Below, one piece after another: positions 1 through 10,929 of a DNA stretch of 64,000 nt; position 1 is the stretch's first letter; each line of letters starts with the position of its first letter. Origin of the DNA: Salvelinus alpinus (lineage: Eukaryota > Chordata > Actinopteri > Salmoniformes > Salmonidae); NCBI RefSeq assembly GCF_045679555.1, contig NC_092120.1, forward strand, positions 6,505,074 through 6,569,073. Reading direction: 5' to 3'. Below the pieces are notes generated by a model that saw only the letters and a list, made by a program, of their open reading frames with translations, did not search any database and was not told where the DNA came from. The translations under genes were made by a program, and so were the position numbers.

Positions 1-439
1 ATGGGGTGGAAAGAAATGTTTGCAGTTTTAAAGCTAATTTCCTGCAATTCTACACATGTTATAATGACTTATGCCATGTTAATGATATCTGAGTGAGAAT
101 GACTAACAAAATCAATGTGGGCCCCCTGGAGGTCAGGGCCCCTTGGCACATGCCCTGTGTTCCGGTCGGTATTCGGCCTGCCCCAGTATCTGTGCATTAG
201 AGACCTCCCTAACTCACAGAAAGCTCTGATTCAAACTCCCATTCGCCATACGTTTGTTACTCACTAAATTTGGAGTTTCGCTGAGCAACTATATCCATTT
301 TCTCCCATTACGGCCGGTATGTATTTCCTAACAATATCTAAATAAACATTTACAAGCAACCGAAAAGGAAATCCTCTTCGGCACCTCCATTGTATTGAGC
401 TGTTGTAGACTTCCGACCTGTGGCATTAATGTGTGATGT
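1..439. other. Intergenic, nothing recognised
   Basis: I see no open frame, RNA gene or clear repeat boundary here. The sequence is AT-rich and ends where Tc1-like terminal sequence begins. Confidence 0.4.
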
Positions 440-2515
440 ATGGTGCCTTCGTACCCCTTGACTTATTTCACATTTTGTTGTGTTACAGCCTGAATTCAAA
501 ATGGATAAAATATTTTCTTTTCTCACCCTGATCTGTTTCACCCGTCTTTGTGCTTGTTTCCACCCCCCCTCCAGGTGTTGCCCATCTTCCCATTATCCCC
601 TGTGTATTTATACCTGTGTTCTTTGTTTGTCTGTTGCCAGTTCGTCTTGTCATTTCTTACCAGCATTCTTTCCCACCTTCCTGTTGCTCTAGTTCTGTTT
701 CCTAGTTATTCCCGGTTCTGACCAGTCTGCCTGCCCCGACCCCGAGCCTGCCTGCTGTCCTGTGCCTGCCTGACTCTGACCTGATTATGAACCACTGCCT
801 GCCCTGACCCCGAGCCTGCCTGCCATCCTGTACCTGCCTGACCTTGACCTGATCGCCAACCTCTGCCTGCCCTCGACCTGCCCTTTGCCTGCCCCGTGTT
901 TCTAATAAATCATCTGAGAACTGTACTCTCCGCCTCCCGTGTCTGCATCTGGGTCATATCCTGAGTCGTGATACACCCATCTACACACAATACCCCATAA
1001 TGACAAAGTGAAGACATGTTTTGAGAAATGTTAGCACATTTTTGAGAATGAAATACAGAAATATCTCATTTACATAAGTATTCACACTCCCTAGTCAATT
1101 TTTGTAGAAGAACCTTTGGCAGCGATTAAGCTGCTGTCTTTCTGGGTAAGTCTCTAAGAACTTTCCACACCTGAATTGTCCAACATTTACCCATTTACTC
1201 TTTTCAAAATTCTTCAAGCTACATTTTCAAGTAGATTTAAGTCAAAACGGTAACTCGGACACTCAGGAACATTCACTGTCTTCTTGGTAAGTAACTCCAG
1301 TGTATATTTGGCCATGTGTTTTAGGTTATTGTCCTGCTGATAGGTGAATTCATCACACAGTGTCTGGTGGAAACTGACTGAACCCAGTTTTCCTCTAGAA
1401 TTTTGCCTGTGCTTAGCTCCATTCCATTACTTTTTGTGTCCTGAACAAATCCCCAGTCCTTAACAATTACAAGCATACCCAAAACATGATGCAGCCACCA
1501 CTATTCTTGAAAATATGGAAAGTGGTACTCAGTAATGTGTTGTATTGTATTTGCCCCAAACCAAACACCTTGTATTCAGGAAAAAAGTTAAATGCTTTGC
1601 CACATTTTTTGCAATATTACTTTAGTGCCTTGTTGCAAAACATGAAGTTTTGGAATATTTTTTTATTCTGTACAAGCTAACTTCTTTTTGCTATCATTTA
1701 GGTTAGTATTGTGGAGGGACTGCAATGTTGTTGATCCATCCTAAATTTTCTCATATATTAGCCATTAAACTCTGTAACTGTTTTAAAGTCACCATTGGCC
1801 TCATGGTGAAATCACTGAGCAGTTTCCTTCCTCTCCGGCAACTGAGTTAGGAAGGACAACTGTTTCTTTGTAGAGACTGGGTGTATTGATACACCATCGA
1901 AAGTGTAATTAATAATGTAACCATGCTCAAAGAGATACTCAATGTCTAGGTGCCCTTGTTTGCCAGGCATTAGAAAACCTACCTGGTCTTTGTGGTTGAA
2001 TCGGTTTGAAAATCTCTGCTCGACTGAGGGACCTTACAATTATCTGTATGTGTGGTACAGAGTCAGTCAGTCCATGCAATTTATGTGACTTGTTGAGCAG
2101 ATTTTTACTCCTGAACTTATTTAGGCTTGCCATAACAAAGGGCTTAACTTTTTCCACATTTTTTTACATTACAGCCTTATTCTAAAATTGATTAAATAAA
2201 TACAATTCCTAATCAATCTACACACAATACCCCATAAGGACAAAGCAAAAACAGATTTGTTATGTCTTTTCAAATGTATAAAAAAATAAAAACTTAAGTA
2301 CTGAGTGAAGGGTCTGAATAATTATGTAAATGTGATATTTCATTTTTTACATTTGGCAAAAATTCTAAACCTATTTTTTGCTTTGTCATTATGGGGTATT
2401 GTGTGTAGATTGCTGAGGGGGGGGTGACTATATCATCAATTTTAGAAAAAGGCTGTAAGGCAACAAAATTAGGAAAATGTCAAGGGGTCTGAATACTTTC
2501 TGAATGCACTGTATG
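440..2515. mobile_element. Tc1/mariner-derived non-autonomous block, interrupted
   Basis: The block starts and ends with sequence typical of salmonid Tc1-like ends: a 'cacattttgttgtgttacag' stretch near 466-488, 'ctacacacaataccccataa' near 981-1000 and again near 2218, and a terminal 'ctgaatactttctgaatgca' near 2489-2508. No transposase frame survives. The interior (about 1090-2140) has the non-coding type known from defective salmonid Tc1 relatives. The part from about 2145 to 2515 looks like a second, internally deleted copy with both ends kept. An LTR-like piece splits the left part at about 520-973. Boundaries are approximate. Confidence 0.6.
520..973 (+). mobile_element. Solo-LTR-like insertion inside a Tc1 copy
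   Basis: This segment interrupts Tc1 terminal sequence, which resumes at about 974. It starts near 'caccctgatctgtttcaccc', is rich in Tgcctgcc/gacc motifs and has an AATAAA signal near 903-908, as expected of an LTR carrying its own polyadenylation site. A related, shorter piece lies at about 32078-32330. I see no coding capacity. I infer a solo LTR, because the internal region is missing and no target duplication could be fixed. Confidence 0.5.
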
Positions 2516-2904
2516 TCCGGAACCAGCCCTGACATTGTACCCAATCAATCAAGTATGTATGTGTGTGTGTGTGTGAGAGAGTCTGTGTCACACTTCCCAA
2601 GCAAAATAGAGAAACTTTGGTGAAACAAAATGCTATGCCAGACATTGTCATTCATTTTTCAATTTATTTGGTATCACATCTAAAATGACTGGCTCACATT
2701 TTACACAGACCATTTGGGAATATATACCAGTGTGCCACTTTTAGTTTTTATTTTATTTACTCTAATGCATTTTTACTTAAGCTGATTGTTGCACAAGAGT
2801 ACAACAGGGACATTTGAACTTAGACAACTGAGTCTTATGTCAATTTCCCTCTAAGGTTGTTACATTAAGTGATTTCTCTTTCATCTTCGTTCCTCTGGTA
2901 CCAT

Positions 2905-4350
2905 CTACAAGCTTTTTCCTTTATCAGCAGGTTTCAATGCGGTGATGTCATCTAAAATGGACGGACCGCTGTAGCCGTTGGTTTCCACTGCCTCCAGCTT
3001 CTTAATGTAATCCAGAGGTAAGCCGTTTTGTTTTGCTCCAAGACAAACAACCTGTAGGACAAAGTTAGTTGCTTTTGTTAATAACACGACCCATGGGTAT
3101 TTGCATAAATCATTCTACTTCTGTATTGGGTTTCGACATTTTGCTATTAAATATAACACAAATGCATGATATGGCCAATGGAGGCATCCTTCAACCTGGC
3201 TATCAAAACGATCATTATTTGTGTATGATTGGGCTGCTTTATAGCAAAAGACAGACATATAGCGTACCTGTTTGTATGGAGGCGAGGTCTGGTGAAGTGT
3301 GAAGTTGTTCATCTGGTAGGTTCGACAGAGGACCTCTCCCTCGTCTGTGTTAATGGTAACGTCTAGTGGACTGTAGAATCCTATTCCCACTCCTTCCTGC
3401 CTGGAGGACACACAGTTAAGGGTAGTTAGAAGTTGTTAATCATTTGGAGATACTGTTGATTGAAGTTACAAATTCATGCCATTCTCTACAGTCTGTAAAA
3501 CAATCCAGAATGTTATATATAAATGCCATAGACATCAGTTGTACCACTTTTTCCACTGGAACCAGAATTTTATTAGGACCTGCTTGAGGGAAGAGAACTA
3601 GGATAACCAGGGGCTTATTTCCATTGATTCAGCCTTCTGGGCAAATATGTACATTTGGAATATCCCTCTATAGGTCCTAGGACATCTCAGCAACAATTCC
3701 TATTCAGGGCTGTTCAACTTCACAAACCGCACCCCATAGTGATAGGCCTATAACACTGTAAATGAGCCACCCACTTGTCTAAACTGATGAGGTTGTCCTT
3801 GTCCATCTTCCAGACCACTCCCCAGACCACATCTCCCTTGGACTCTTCTATAGTAGCAACACCACCATGCCAAGAGTTGGTGTTGTTGAACTCTTCCTTC
3901 CAGTATCCAAATTGAATCACATGATCCTGTCAAGTAGAATATTCAAAAGCATACACAGTAACTTCATAATCACATGTACGTAGCCTAATCACAATTATTT
4001 GTTAAAGCATTACTAACCGCTTAATTAACAGCTTGCACACGTATCATGGCAAATTAAAACTCCGATGCCAACCTACAATGCTTGGTGCCAACTTCTCAGC
4101 ATCTTCACAACAAAACATACGCACTGAAGCCTACCTTCAAACTGCCCGTTGTAACAAAAACCGCGGATGGATTCTTCAGCTGCAGTCTTTCCTTCAACAG
4201 ATTACTGCCATAAGCGAAATACATAAAGTAGTCGGACACGGATGTGTTTGAAACACTTGTTCCATTATTTTCAGCGGTGGCAGGAACCGCTTTTGACGCA
4301 ATTTGTTGATGGAACAGTGCAAGTAAAATCGTGTAAGTAAGGTATGACAT
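2905..4350 (-). CDS. ggct: Gamma-glutamylcyclotransferase (GGCT-type), 4 exons
   Basis: GGCT converts gamma-glutamyl amino acids to 5-oxoproline plus the free amino acid, in glutathione turnover. Exons on the minus strand are 4350-4135, 3926-3775, 3400-3268 and 3051-2905. All junctions are GT-AG and the joined frame is 215 codons plus stop. Visible motifs: the substrate-binding loop YFAYGSN (exon 1), WHGGVATI and VWGVVWKMDKDNL (exon 2), QEGVG with the family's catalytic Glu (start of exon 3), and LGAKQNGLPLDY (exon 4). The ATG at 4350-4348 gives about 42 residues before YFAYGSN, against roughly 18 in mammalian GGCT. The first 20 (MSYLTYTILLALFHQQIASK) look like a signal peptide or membrane anchor, odd for a cytosolic enzyme. 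A decayed paralogue lies at 18110-20214 on the same strand. Family assignment is firm; the exact paralogue name is not. Confidence 0.88.
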
Positions 4351-4694
4351 GGTCTATCCGCTTTGTGACGGTGAGTATGTTAACCAGTTGGTAATGTTGT
4401 CATTTTATTACTTGCTGTCTCTAGAGAATGGGCTCGCCTACTGTATCTCAGCGTGACGGCGCGCTGATTGGCTGAGCGCTAAACGAGGAGGGGCATGCAT
4501 GAACAGACAAAACAAACAGAACACCCTGTCTGTCCCCTTTAGTTGATAAGATTATCCTTCTTTTTCATTACATTTCTAGCATGATTCAGTTATCACAACA
4601 AAACATAGTATCCATTCTGGGTGAAATGAGAGAGGGGTTTTTATAATAAATGAATGCAATTTAAACTAGTGTGTTAATAGTGCCACTTGAAGCC
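4351..4694. other. Upstream flank of the ggct gene
   Basis: This is the presumed promoter side of the minus-strand ggct gene. I see no TATA box or clear element, and no other gene. Confidence 0.35.
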
Positions 4695-4832
4695 CAGTGG
4701 TGGAAAGTACTTAAGTAAAAAATACTTTAAAGAACTACTTAAGTCGTTTTTGGGGGTATCTGTACTTTCCTTTACTAATTATATTTTTGACAACTTTTAG
4801 TTTTACTCCACTACATCCCTAAAGAAAATAAT

Positions 4833-4836
4833 GTAC
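4833..4836. repeat. Target-site duplication GTAC, left copy
   Basis: GTAC directly precedes the 5' LTR and recurs directly after the 3' LTR at 10758-10761. A 4-bp duplication fits Ty3/gypsy integration. Confidence 0.8.
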
Positions 4837-5262
4837 TGTAGCGACCCGCACAGACAGCTGTGTGTTATGTGTTAGGCTAGGAGGTGGTTGTGTTGTACTG
4901 ACCAGTACCCGGTGTTCGCGGGGTCCGACATGTCAATCAACCTGCTATCTGCCAATCACGGGAATGCCTGGAATGTTCTGATGCCGGGCATCCTGGTGGT
5001 TGGCGGAGTGGCGTGGAGGGGGGTTGGGCAGGGGGGTGGAGCATTGGAAGTTAAGACCAGGTTCAGCCTTTGTTCTCTCTCTCTTACGTCTGGGCTTCAC
5101 AAGAGAAGGTCACGATTGGCTTGTGGGTTATCTGTCATCTCTTTGGCGTGTGCTACGGCCCAAACAGTAGCCTGTGTAAAGTTGGTTTAATAAACCGTCA
5201 ATTCGCAAACTCAAGCCTCTGTCTGGACAATTGTTCATTTATGATCTAGTCAGGTCATTACA
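4837..5262 (+). repeat. 5' LTR of the Ty3/gypsy element
   Basis: 426 bp, starting TGTAGCG and ending TCATTACA (TG...CA ends). It contains an AATAAA polyadenylation signal at 5189-5194. A 100-codon open frame lies inside it and is repeated in the 3' LTR; I treat that frame as chance. Confidence 0.95.
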
Positions 5263-5263
5263 T

Positions 5264-5281
5264 TGGTGTCAGAAGTAAAAA
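5264..5281 (+). promoter_or_regulatory. Primer-binding site, probably tRNA-Leu
   Basis: One base after the 5' LTR the sequence is TGGTGTCAGAAGTAAAAA. It starts with TGG, the complement of the CCA tail. The first nine bases match the complement of the tRNA-Leu acceptor end, with some mismatches after that. The tRNA identity is an inference. Confidence 0.6.
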
Positions 5282-5354
5282 CGTTGATACAAGTTAGCCA
5301 GCTAGCTAGCTGACTTATGTGGCTAGCTACCGTAGGTGAGAACGGGGATTGAAA

Positions 5355-6425
5355 ATGCTTCGAGGGAATCCGAAAGTGAAGGTGGAGGTAGGGGACGATT
5401 ATGGCCAAGGAGGTGCGTGTGAATGGACGTCGGGGGTTCTGTCTGAGGAGATCGCCAGGGCGTCGGAGCGCAGAGGCCGCTTGAGGGAGGACGTTAGAGC
5501 GATGGCGGCTGAAGCGGGCATGAGTGCTTCGTCGACTGTATTTCGCGCGGATTCTGGTGGGCGGACCGAAGTGGTGACGTCGACGCGGCGTGACGAGGAA
5601 TCTGGGGCTCAGGATGTAAACAAACATGGCGGCGATGTAAACAAACATGGCGGCGCCCAGTTCCCGGCTGCGTCCGTATCTGTTAAGACCCCGAAGTATT
5701 CCGGTAAGGCGGATTGGGAAGCTTTTCATGCTCAGTTTGAACTGTTAGCTCATTTTAGGGGGTGGTCGGATGAAGAAAGGGCACTGCAGTTGGCTTTATG
5801 CCTCACGGATGAAGCTCTGGCCTGTTTGATATTGATTAGCCCCGAGGACAGGCATGATTATGGTGCTTTAGTGGGAGCACTGAGGAGGCGCTATGGACAG
5901 TGTGTACAGCCCGGGCTACTGCGCTCCGAACTGAGTAATAGACGCAGGCAGCCTGGAGAGCCTCTACGGGTGCTAGCTAATGACATTGAGAGCCTCTCTC
6001 GGCGGGCATATGCTCACATGCCCCCTTCCGTGCAGAGCGAGCTAGCACGGGACCAGTTCATACAGGCGCTCTCTCCTACGGAGCTGCGCATACAGACCCA
6101 GCTGGCTCATCCTGAGTCATTGCAGACAGCCTTGGAGATGGCTTTGGAGAGGGAGCTGGTGTGGGCTGGGGCTTCAGCTGGGGCTTTGGTGGGGGTGCAG
6201 GGAGACACACCCTCTGTGCGAGCTGGGGGGCAGAGCAGCCCGGAGCCGGAAAAGCCTGCTTGGGTGGCCGAAATGACAAAACTCATTCGTGCTGTGTCGC
6301 TACAGGCGGCACGAAACACACGCCCTGGTCCCAGGGTCTGCTGGGGTTGTGGCCAGCCAGGCCATCTGCGCCGAGATTGCCCCATGTCCCCCAGAGCTCA
6401 GGGAAACGGCTCGGGGTCCGCATAG
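5355..6425 (+). CDS. gag: Gag polyprotein of the Ty3/gypsy element
   Basis: The frame encodes a structural protein that packages the element's RNA. I chose the ATG at 5355. The frame is open one codon further up from a TTG at 5349, but ATG is the normal start. The product is about 356 residues. A short in-frame duplication (DVNKHGG twice, near 5614-5656) sits in the N-terminal third. The capsid-like region follows (WEAFHAQFELLAHF, then RRRYGQ). A CCHC zinc knuckle, CWGCGQPGHLRRDC, sits near the C terminus (about 6340-6381). The frame ends at TAG 6423-6425. Pol lies in the -1 frame, and a candidate frameshift signal at 6401-6444 covers the last codons. The zinc knuckle and position make the assignment secure. 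Confidence 0.92.
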   Translation: MLRGNPKVKVEVGDDYGQGGACEWTSGVLSEEIARASERRGRLREDVRAMAAEAGMSASSTVFRADSGGRTEVVTSTRRDEESGAQDVNKHGGDVNKHGGAQFPAASVSVKTPKYSGKADWEAFHAQFELLAHFRGWSDEERALQLALCLTDEALACLILISPEDRHDYGALVGALRRRYGQCVQPGLLRSELSNRRRQPGEPLRVLANDIESLSRRAYAHMPPSVQSELARDQFIQALSPTELRIQTQLAHPESLQTALEMALERELVWAGASAGALVGVQGDTPSVRAGGQSSPEPEKPAWVAEMTKLIRAVSLQAARNTRPGPRVCWGCGQPGHLRRDCPMSPRAQGNGSGSA

Positions 6426-6444
6426 ACCGGGTAGTGCGGACCCC
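6401..6444 (+). promoter_or_regulatory. Candidate programmed -1 ribosomal frameshift site
   Basis: In the gag reading frame, 6401-6407 reads G GGA AAC, a heptamer of the X XXY YYZ type. A 5-nt spacer (6408-6412) follows, then GGGGTCCGCA (6413-6422), a 12-nt loop (6423-6434) and TGCGGACCCC (6435-6444), which are perfectly complementary over 10 bp. The gag stop codon TAG opens the loop. A -1 slip here leads directly into the long pol frame. Heptamer, spacing and stem are seen directly; function is inferred from known retroviral signals. Confidence 0.85.
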
Positions 6445-9400
6445 TGGCTTTCTATCCCAACCACCATCATCTTCAGGAGGAGCCCACCGGCACAGACGGG
6501 GAAGCAAGGCTCCACTTCCCCCAGAAGCAGACGAGGGCAAGCGGATGGAGCCTGTTGTTGTGGTGGGCCGGACCTGTGTTGGGGACTTTTGTCATGTCCC
6601 TGTCACTGTGGAGGGGGTGCCCTGCTCCGCCCTGGTGGACACTGGGTCCACAGTAACCCTGGTGAGGCCAGATATTGTGCCAGGTTGGACTCAGTGTGAG
6701 CCTACAACTGTGCAGCTCCGCACAGTCACAGGTGAGCTGGCACCCATGAAAGGGAAGGGAATAATGACTCTGACAGTAGGGGGCAGGACTGTGCGTCATC
6801 CTGTGTGGGTGGCGGCTGTGCAGGACCCTTGTATCCTGGGGTTGGACTTTCTTAGGAGCACAGGCTGCCAGTTAGACCTAAATAGGGGCACACTGAGCTT
6901 CCAGGGAGGGACGGAAGTCACCATGGCCCCCCCTAATGTCACATTCACTCAACCCAACAAACCCTTTACTCCAACAGTTAAAGCAGCAGAGACTCATGGC
7001 TGCGCCCCCTCCCCCACAGCTGTGTGTGACTTTTCCCCAGTCCCCCTGTCACCTACGGCGGTGTGTTACATTCCCCCAGCTACCTCCATGACACAGCCCT
7101 CTGTGAGCCCGGGCCGCACCCCCCCAGCCCAGCTACCCCAGATGGGAGAGGAGAGGACACTGTCTGCAGTGAGGGAGATATGGGGGAGGAACTGTGTTGG
7201 TCTTGACCCCGAGCAGCAGGAACGGTTGTGGCAGTTGCTGTTTGAATTCAGAGACAGCTTTGCGTTGAGTGAGGAAGAGGTGGGTCAGACTCATCTGGTG
7301 CAGCATGAGATCGACACAGGTGATGCTCGACCCATCAAGATGCGTCCCCGCCGTATCCCGCTGGCACGCCAGGAGGCGGCAGACAAGGCTGTGTTGGAGA
7401 TGCAGCGGGCAGACTTCATTGAGCCCTCAGACAGCCCCTGGGCGGCGCCAGTCGTCATGGTTCCAAAGAAGGGGGGCAAGCTGAGGTTCTGTGCGGACTA
7501 CAGGCGGCTGAATGAGGTAACCAGGAAGGACTCATACCCCATACCACGTATCGATGAGTCGCTGGACCTGGTTAGGGGGTCCTCCTGGTTCTCCTCACTA
7601 GACCTCCGCAGTAGCTACTGGCAGGTGCCCCTCTCCCCAGAGGCCAGAGCCAAAACTGCGTTCTCCACTAACAGAGGACACTGGCAGTTCAAGGTCCTGT
7701 GCTTTGGCCTGTGCAACGCTCCAGCTACTTTTGAGCGTTTGATGGACAGGGTGCTGGATGGCATCCCCCGACAGCAGTGTCTGGTATACCTCGATGACAT
7801 CCTGGCCCATGGCAGCTCCTTCCAGTCAGCCCTGGGGGCGCTACGGCGTGTGCTGGAGAGGGTGGCTGCCGCAGGTCTGAAGCTCCACCCCGAGAAGTGC
7901 CACTTCATGAGGAGAGAGGTGTCCTTCTTGGGCCACCGAGTGGGGAAGGAGGGGATCAGCACCATGGAGGACAAGGTAGGGGCTGTCAGAGACTGGCCCA
8001 CCCCCACCGACCAGCGTCAGCTGAAGAGCTTCCTGGGCCTGGCCTCGTACTACAGGAGGTTTGTACGGGGCTTCTCAAGCGTCGCTGCTCCACTGAACCG
8101 CCTGCTGCCGAAGGACAAGGCTTTCACTTGGACAGTGGAGTGTGAGGAGGCGTTCAACACCCTCAAACGTGCACTGATCGAGGCCCCCGTGCTCGCCCCC
8201 CCTGACCTCACCTTGCCCTTTATCCTGGACACAGACGCGAGCAATGTGGGCATGGGTGGGGTGCTGGCCCAGGTGGGGCCAGAGGGGGAGAGAGTGGTGG
8301 CGTACTTCAGCAAAACATTTGACAAACATGAGCGCCGCTACTGTGTCACCCGGCGGGAGCTCTTGGCTGTTGTGGCTTCCGTCAAACACTTCAAGTACTA
8401 CCTGGGTGGTCTGCCCTTTACTGTAAGGACTGACCACTCTGCTCTCCAGTGGCTCATGTCTTTCAGAGAGCCAGAGGGGCAGGTGGCACGCTGGTTGGAG
8501 GAGCTTCAGCCGTATGACTTCACGGTGGTGCACAGGGCAGGGGCACGCCACTCCAACGCCGACGCCATGTCCCGTCGGCCCTGTACTGCAGACGGCTGCC
8601 GCCACTGTGAACGGAGAGAGGGACGGGAGAGAGAGCTGCGGGCAGAGGAGGGTGTCTGTGCCACAGTGTGTCGGGCGAGCGGGCCTGTCTGCTGTGAGCT
8701 GCAGACTGTCGACGTGGCTGAATGGCGGCAGCAGCAGGGACGGGACACAGACCTACAGCCAGTGCTACAGTGGGTAGAGGCGCAGGTGAGGCCACCATGG
8801 GAAGAGGTGACAGCGCTCTCACTCGCGACCAAAGGGTTGTGGTCGAAGTTTGAGAGACTGCGGCTGGCTGATGGCGTGCTACAGCGGGCATGGAAGGAGT
8901 CAGCTACGGGAGAGGAGAGGTGGCAGGTGGTGGTCCCAAAAGCATTGCGGGAGGCTGTGCTCCAGAGTACTCATGGGGGGGTGGGGACTGGACACTTTGG
9001 GGTCACAAAAACACTGCGCCGTCTCCGTCAGGGCTTCTACTGGGGGCAGCACAAGAGGGATGTGGAGGACTTTTGTCGCCGCTGTGACAACTGCACAGCG
9101 AGAAAGGGCCCCCCAGGCCGCTCTCATGCTCAGCTCCAACAGTTCCCAGTGGGGGCTCCCATGGAGAGGGTGGGAGTGGATGTAGTTGGGCCGTTCCCCA
9201 CCACAGACAGTGGAAACCGCTGGGTGCTCACGGCCATGGACTATTTCACAAAATGGCCCGAGGCCTATGCTCTGCCTGACCAGGAGGCAGAGACCATCGT
9301 CGACGCCCTGACAGCGGGGATGTTCAGCAGGTTTGGAGCTGCAGAGTCCATCCACAGCGACCAAGGCAGAAACTTTGAGTCCCGTGTGTTCGCCACCATG

Positions 9401-10336
9401 TGTGAGAGGCTGGGTATGCACAAGACCCGCACTACTCCTCTCCATCCTCAAAGTGATGGCCTTGTGGAGCGCTTCAACAAAACGCTTGGACAGCAGCTGG
9501 CCATCGTCTCTTCCAAACACCAGCGTGACTGGGACAAGCACCTGCCTATGGTCCTCATGGCATGCCGCTCCGCTGTCCAAGACTCCACCTCCTGCACGCC
9601 TGCCCTCCTCATGCTGGGGAGAGAGATCCGCACCCCTGCGGAGATGGCGTTTGGTCGGCCCCTGGATAGCCCTCATGTTCCTCCGGGGCCGGAGTATGCC
9701 CGGAGACTCCAGGACCGCCTGGAGACAGCCCACACCTTCGCCAGAGAGCAGCTGGTGAATGCAGGTGTGAGGCAGAAAAGGAACTATGACGTGCACACCC
9801 GGGGAAGGCACTTTGTGGCTGGGGAGCTGGTCTGGGTCTACAGCCCCCTAAGGAAAAAAGGCAGATGCCCCAAGTTGGACAGTCACTGGGTGGGACCCTG
9901 CAGTGTCCTGGAGAGGGTAGGGGAGGTTGTGTACCGGGTGCAGCTTCCTCCCAGGGGGAGAAAGGTGGCACTGCACCGGGACAGGTTAGCCCCATACAGA
10001 GGGGCCTCTTCTCCCCAAACCCCAGGAACCCCCACAATTCCCCTCTCTGGCAATGACATTCTCCAGGCACCCACCCTCAGGTGCCGCAGACAAGGCTCCA
10101 GACAGCCCACTCCCCCTGTCTCCCCCCCTGTGTCACCGCGTGGTTCCCCAGAGCCACGGACTGTATTACCCGTTCCCGCTTCCTTGTCCCCCATATCCCT
10201 GCCTTCATCCCCTGGTTCCCAGAGGGGCACTCTGCGACCATCACGGCCACGCAGGCAAAGGAGACCTCCGGGTCGCTTCAGAGACTTTGTTTGTTCCCTC
10301 GGGGACGAGGGACTTTGTGGTGGGGGGGCTGTGTAG
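6408..10336 (+). CDS. pol: Pol polyprotein (PR-RT-RNase H-integrase)
   Basis: Pol is probably expressed as a Gag-Pol fusion through the frameshift site just upstream; the frame itself is open from about 6161. About 1,309 codons follow the shift. Domains in order: aspartic protease with LVDTGSTVTLV (DTG near 6638); reverse transcriptase with FCADYRRLNEV, SSLDLRSSYWQV and the catalytic YLDDIL (7787-7804); RNase H with DTDASNVGMGG (near 8230) and TDHSALQWL; integrase with an HHCC zinc finger (about 8965-9100), catalytic Asp at about 9179 and 9359, and Glu at about 9467 (36-residue step, DD35E); then a GPY/F-like segment WVGPCSVL. All catalytic residues checked are present. The TAG stop (10334-10336) lies inside the first five bases of the 3' LTR, so coding and LTR overlap. 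No internal stop is seen. Confidence 0.95.
10320..10331 (+). promoter_or_regulatory. Polypurine-like tract before the 3' LTR
   Basis: A G-rich run (gtgggggggctg) directly precedes the 3' LTR, where plus-strand DNA synthesis would be primed. It is shorter and less pure than many polypurine tracts. Confidence 0.5.
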
Positions 10337-10757
10337 CGACCCGCACAGACAGCTGTGTGTTATGTGTTAGGCTAGGAGGTGGTTGTGTTGTACTGACCAG
10401 TACCCGGTGTTCGCGGGGTCCGACATGTCAATCAACCTGCTATCTGCCAATCACGGGAATGCCTGGAATGTTCTGATGCCGGGCATCCTGGTGGTTGGCG
10501 GAGTGGCGTGGAGGGGGGTTGGGCAGGGGGGTGGAGCATTGGAAGTTAAGACCAGGTTCAGCCTTTGTTCTCTCTCTCTTACGTCTGGGCTTCACAAGAG
10601 AAGGTCACGATTGGCTTGTGGGTTATCTGTCATCTCTTTGGCGTGTGCTACGGCCCAAACAGTAGCCTGTGTAAAGTTGGTTTAATAAACCGTCAATTCG
10701 CAAACTCAAGCCTCTGTCTGGACAATTGTTCATTTATGATCTAGTCAGGTCATTACA
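10332..10757 (+). repeat. 3' LTR of the Ty3/gypsy element
   Basis: 426 bp. Compared line by line with the 5' LTR I found no difference. It is followed by GTAC (10758-10761), the right target duplication. Confidence 0.95.
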
Positions 10758-10929
10758 GTACTTTCAACTCCATTCCCTGACACCCAAAATGATTTGTTAC
10801 ATTTGGAATATTTAGCAGGACAGGAAAATGGTCCAACAAACTTAAAGAGAAAATCCCTGGTCATCCCTACTGCATCTTATGTGGCGGACTCACTAAACAC
10901 AAATGCTTTGTTTGTAAATTATGTTGGAG

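Larger units (their letters stand above)
4837..10757 (+). mobile_element. Complete Ty3/gypsy LTR retrotransposon
   Basis: The element is 5921 bp: a 426-bp LTR, a primer-binding site, gag, pol (protease, reverse transcriptase, RNase H, integrase), a G-rich tract and a second 426-bp LTR, flanked by GTAC duplications. Domain order PR-RT-RH-IN is that of Metaviridae (Ty3/gypsy). No envelope-like frame is seen. Both frames are open and the LTRs read as identical, so the insertion is very recent and may still be capable of movement. It lies between ggct and the TLR pseudogene, inside an older MITE. It is clearly more GC-rich than its surroundings. Confidence 0.95.

Noticed and set aside
4888-5190. 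100-codon frame in each LTR (also 10383-10685)
   Set aside because: It lies entirely within the LTR, has no recognisable domain and is duplicated only because the LTRs are.
6161-6400. Start of pol upstream of the slippery site
   Set aside because: Open by chance in the overlap with gag; pol domains begin after the shift and no start codon context supports separate initiation.
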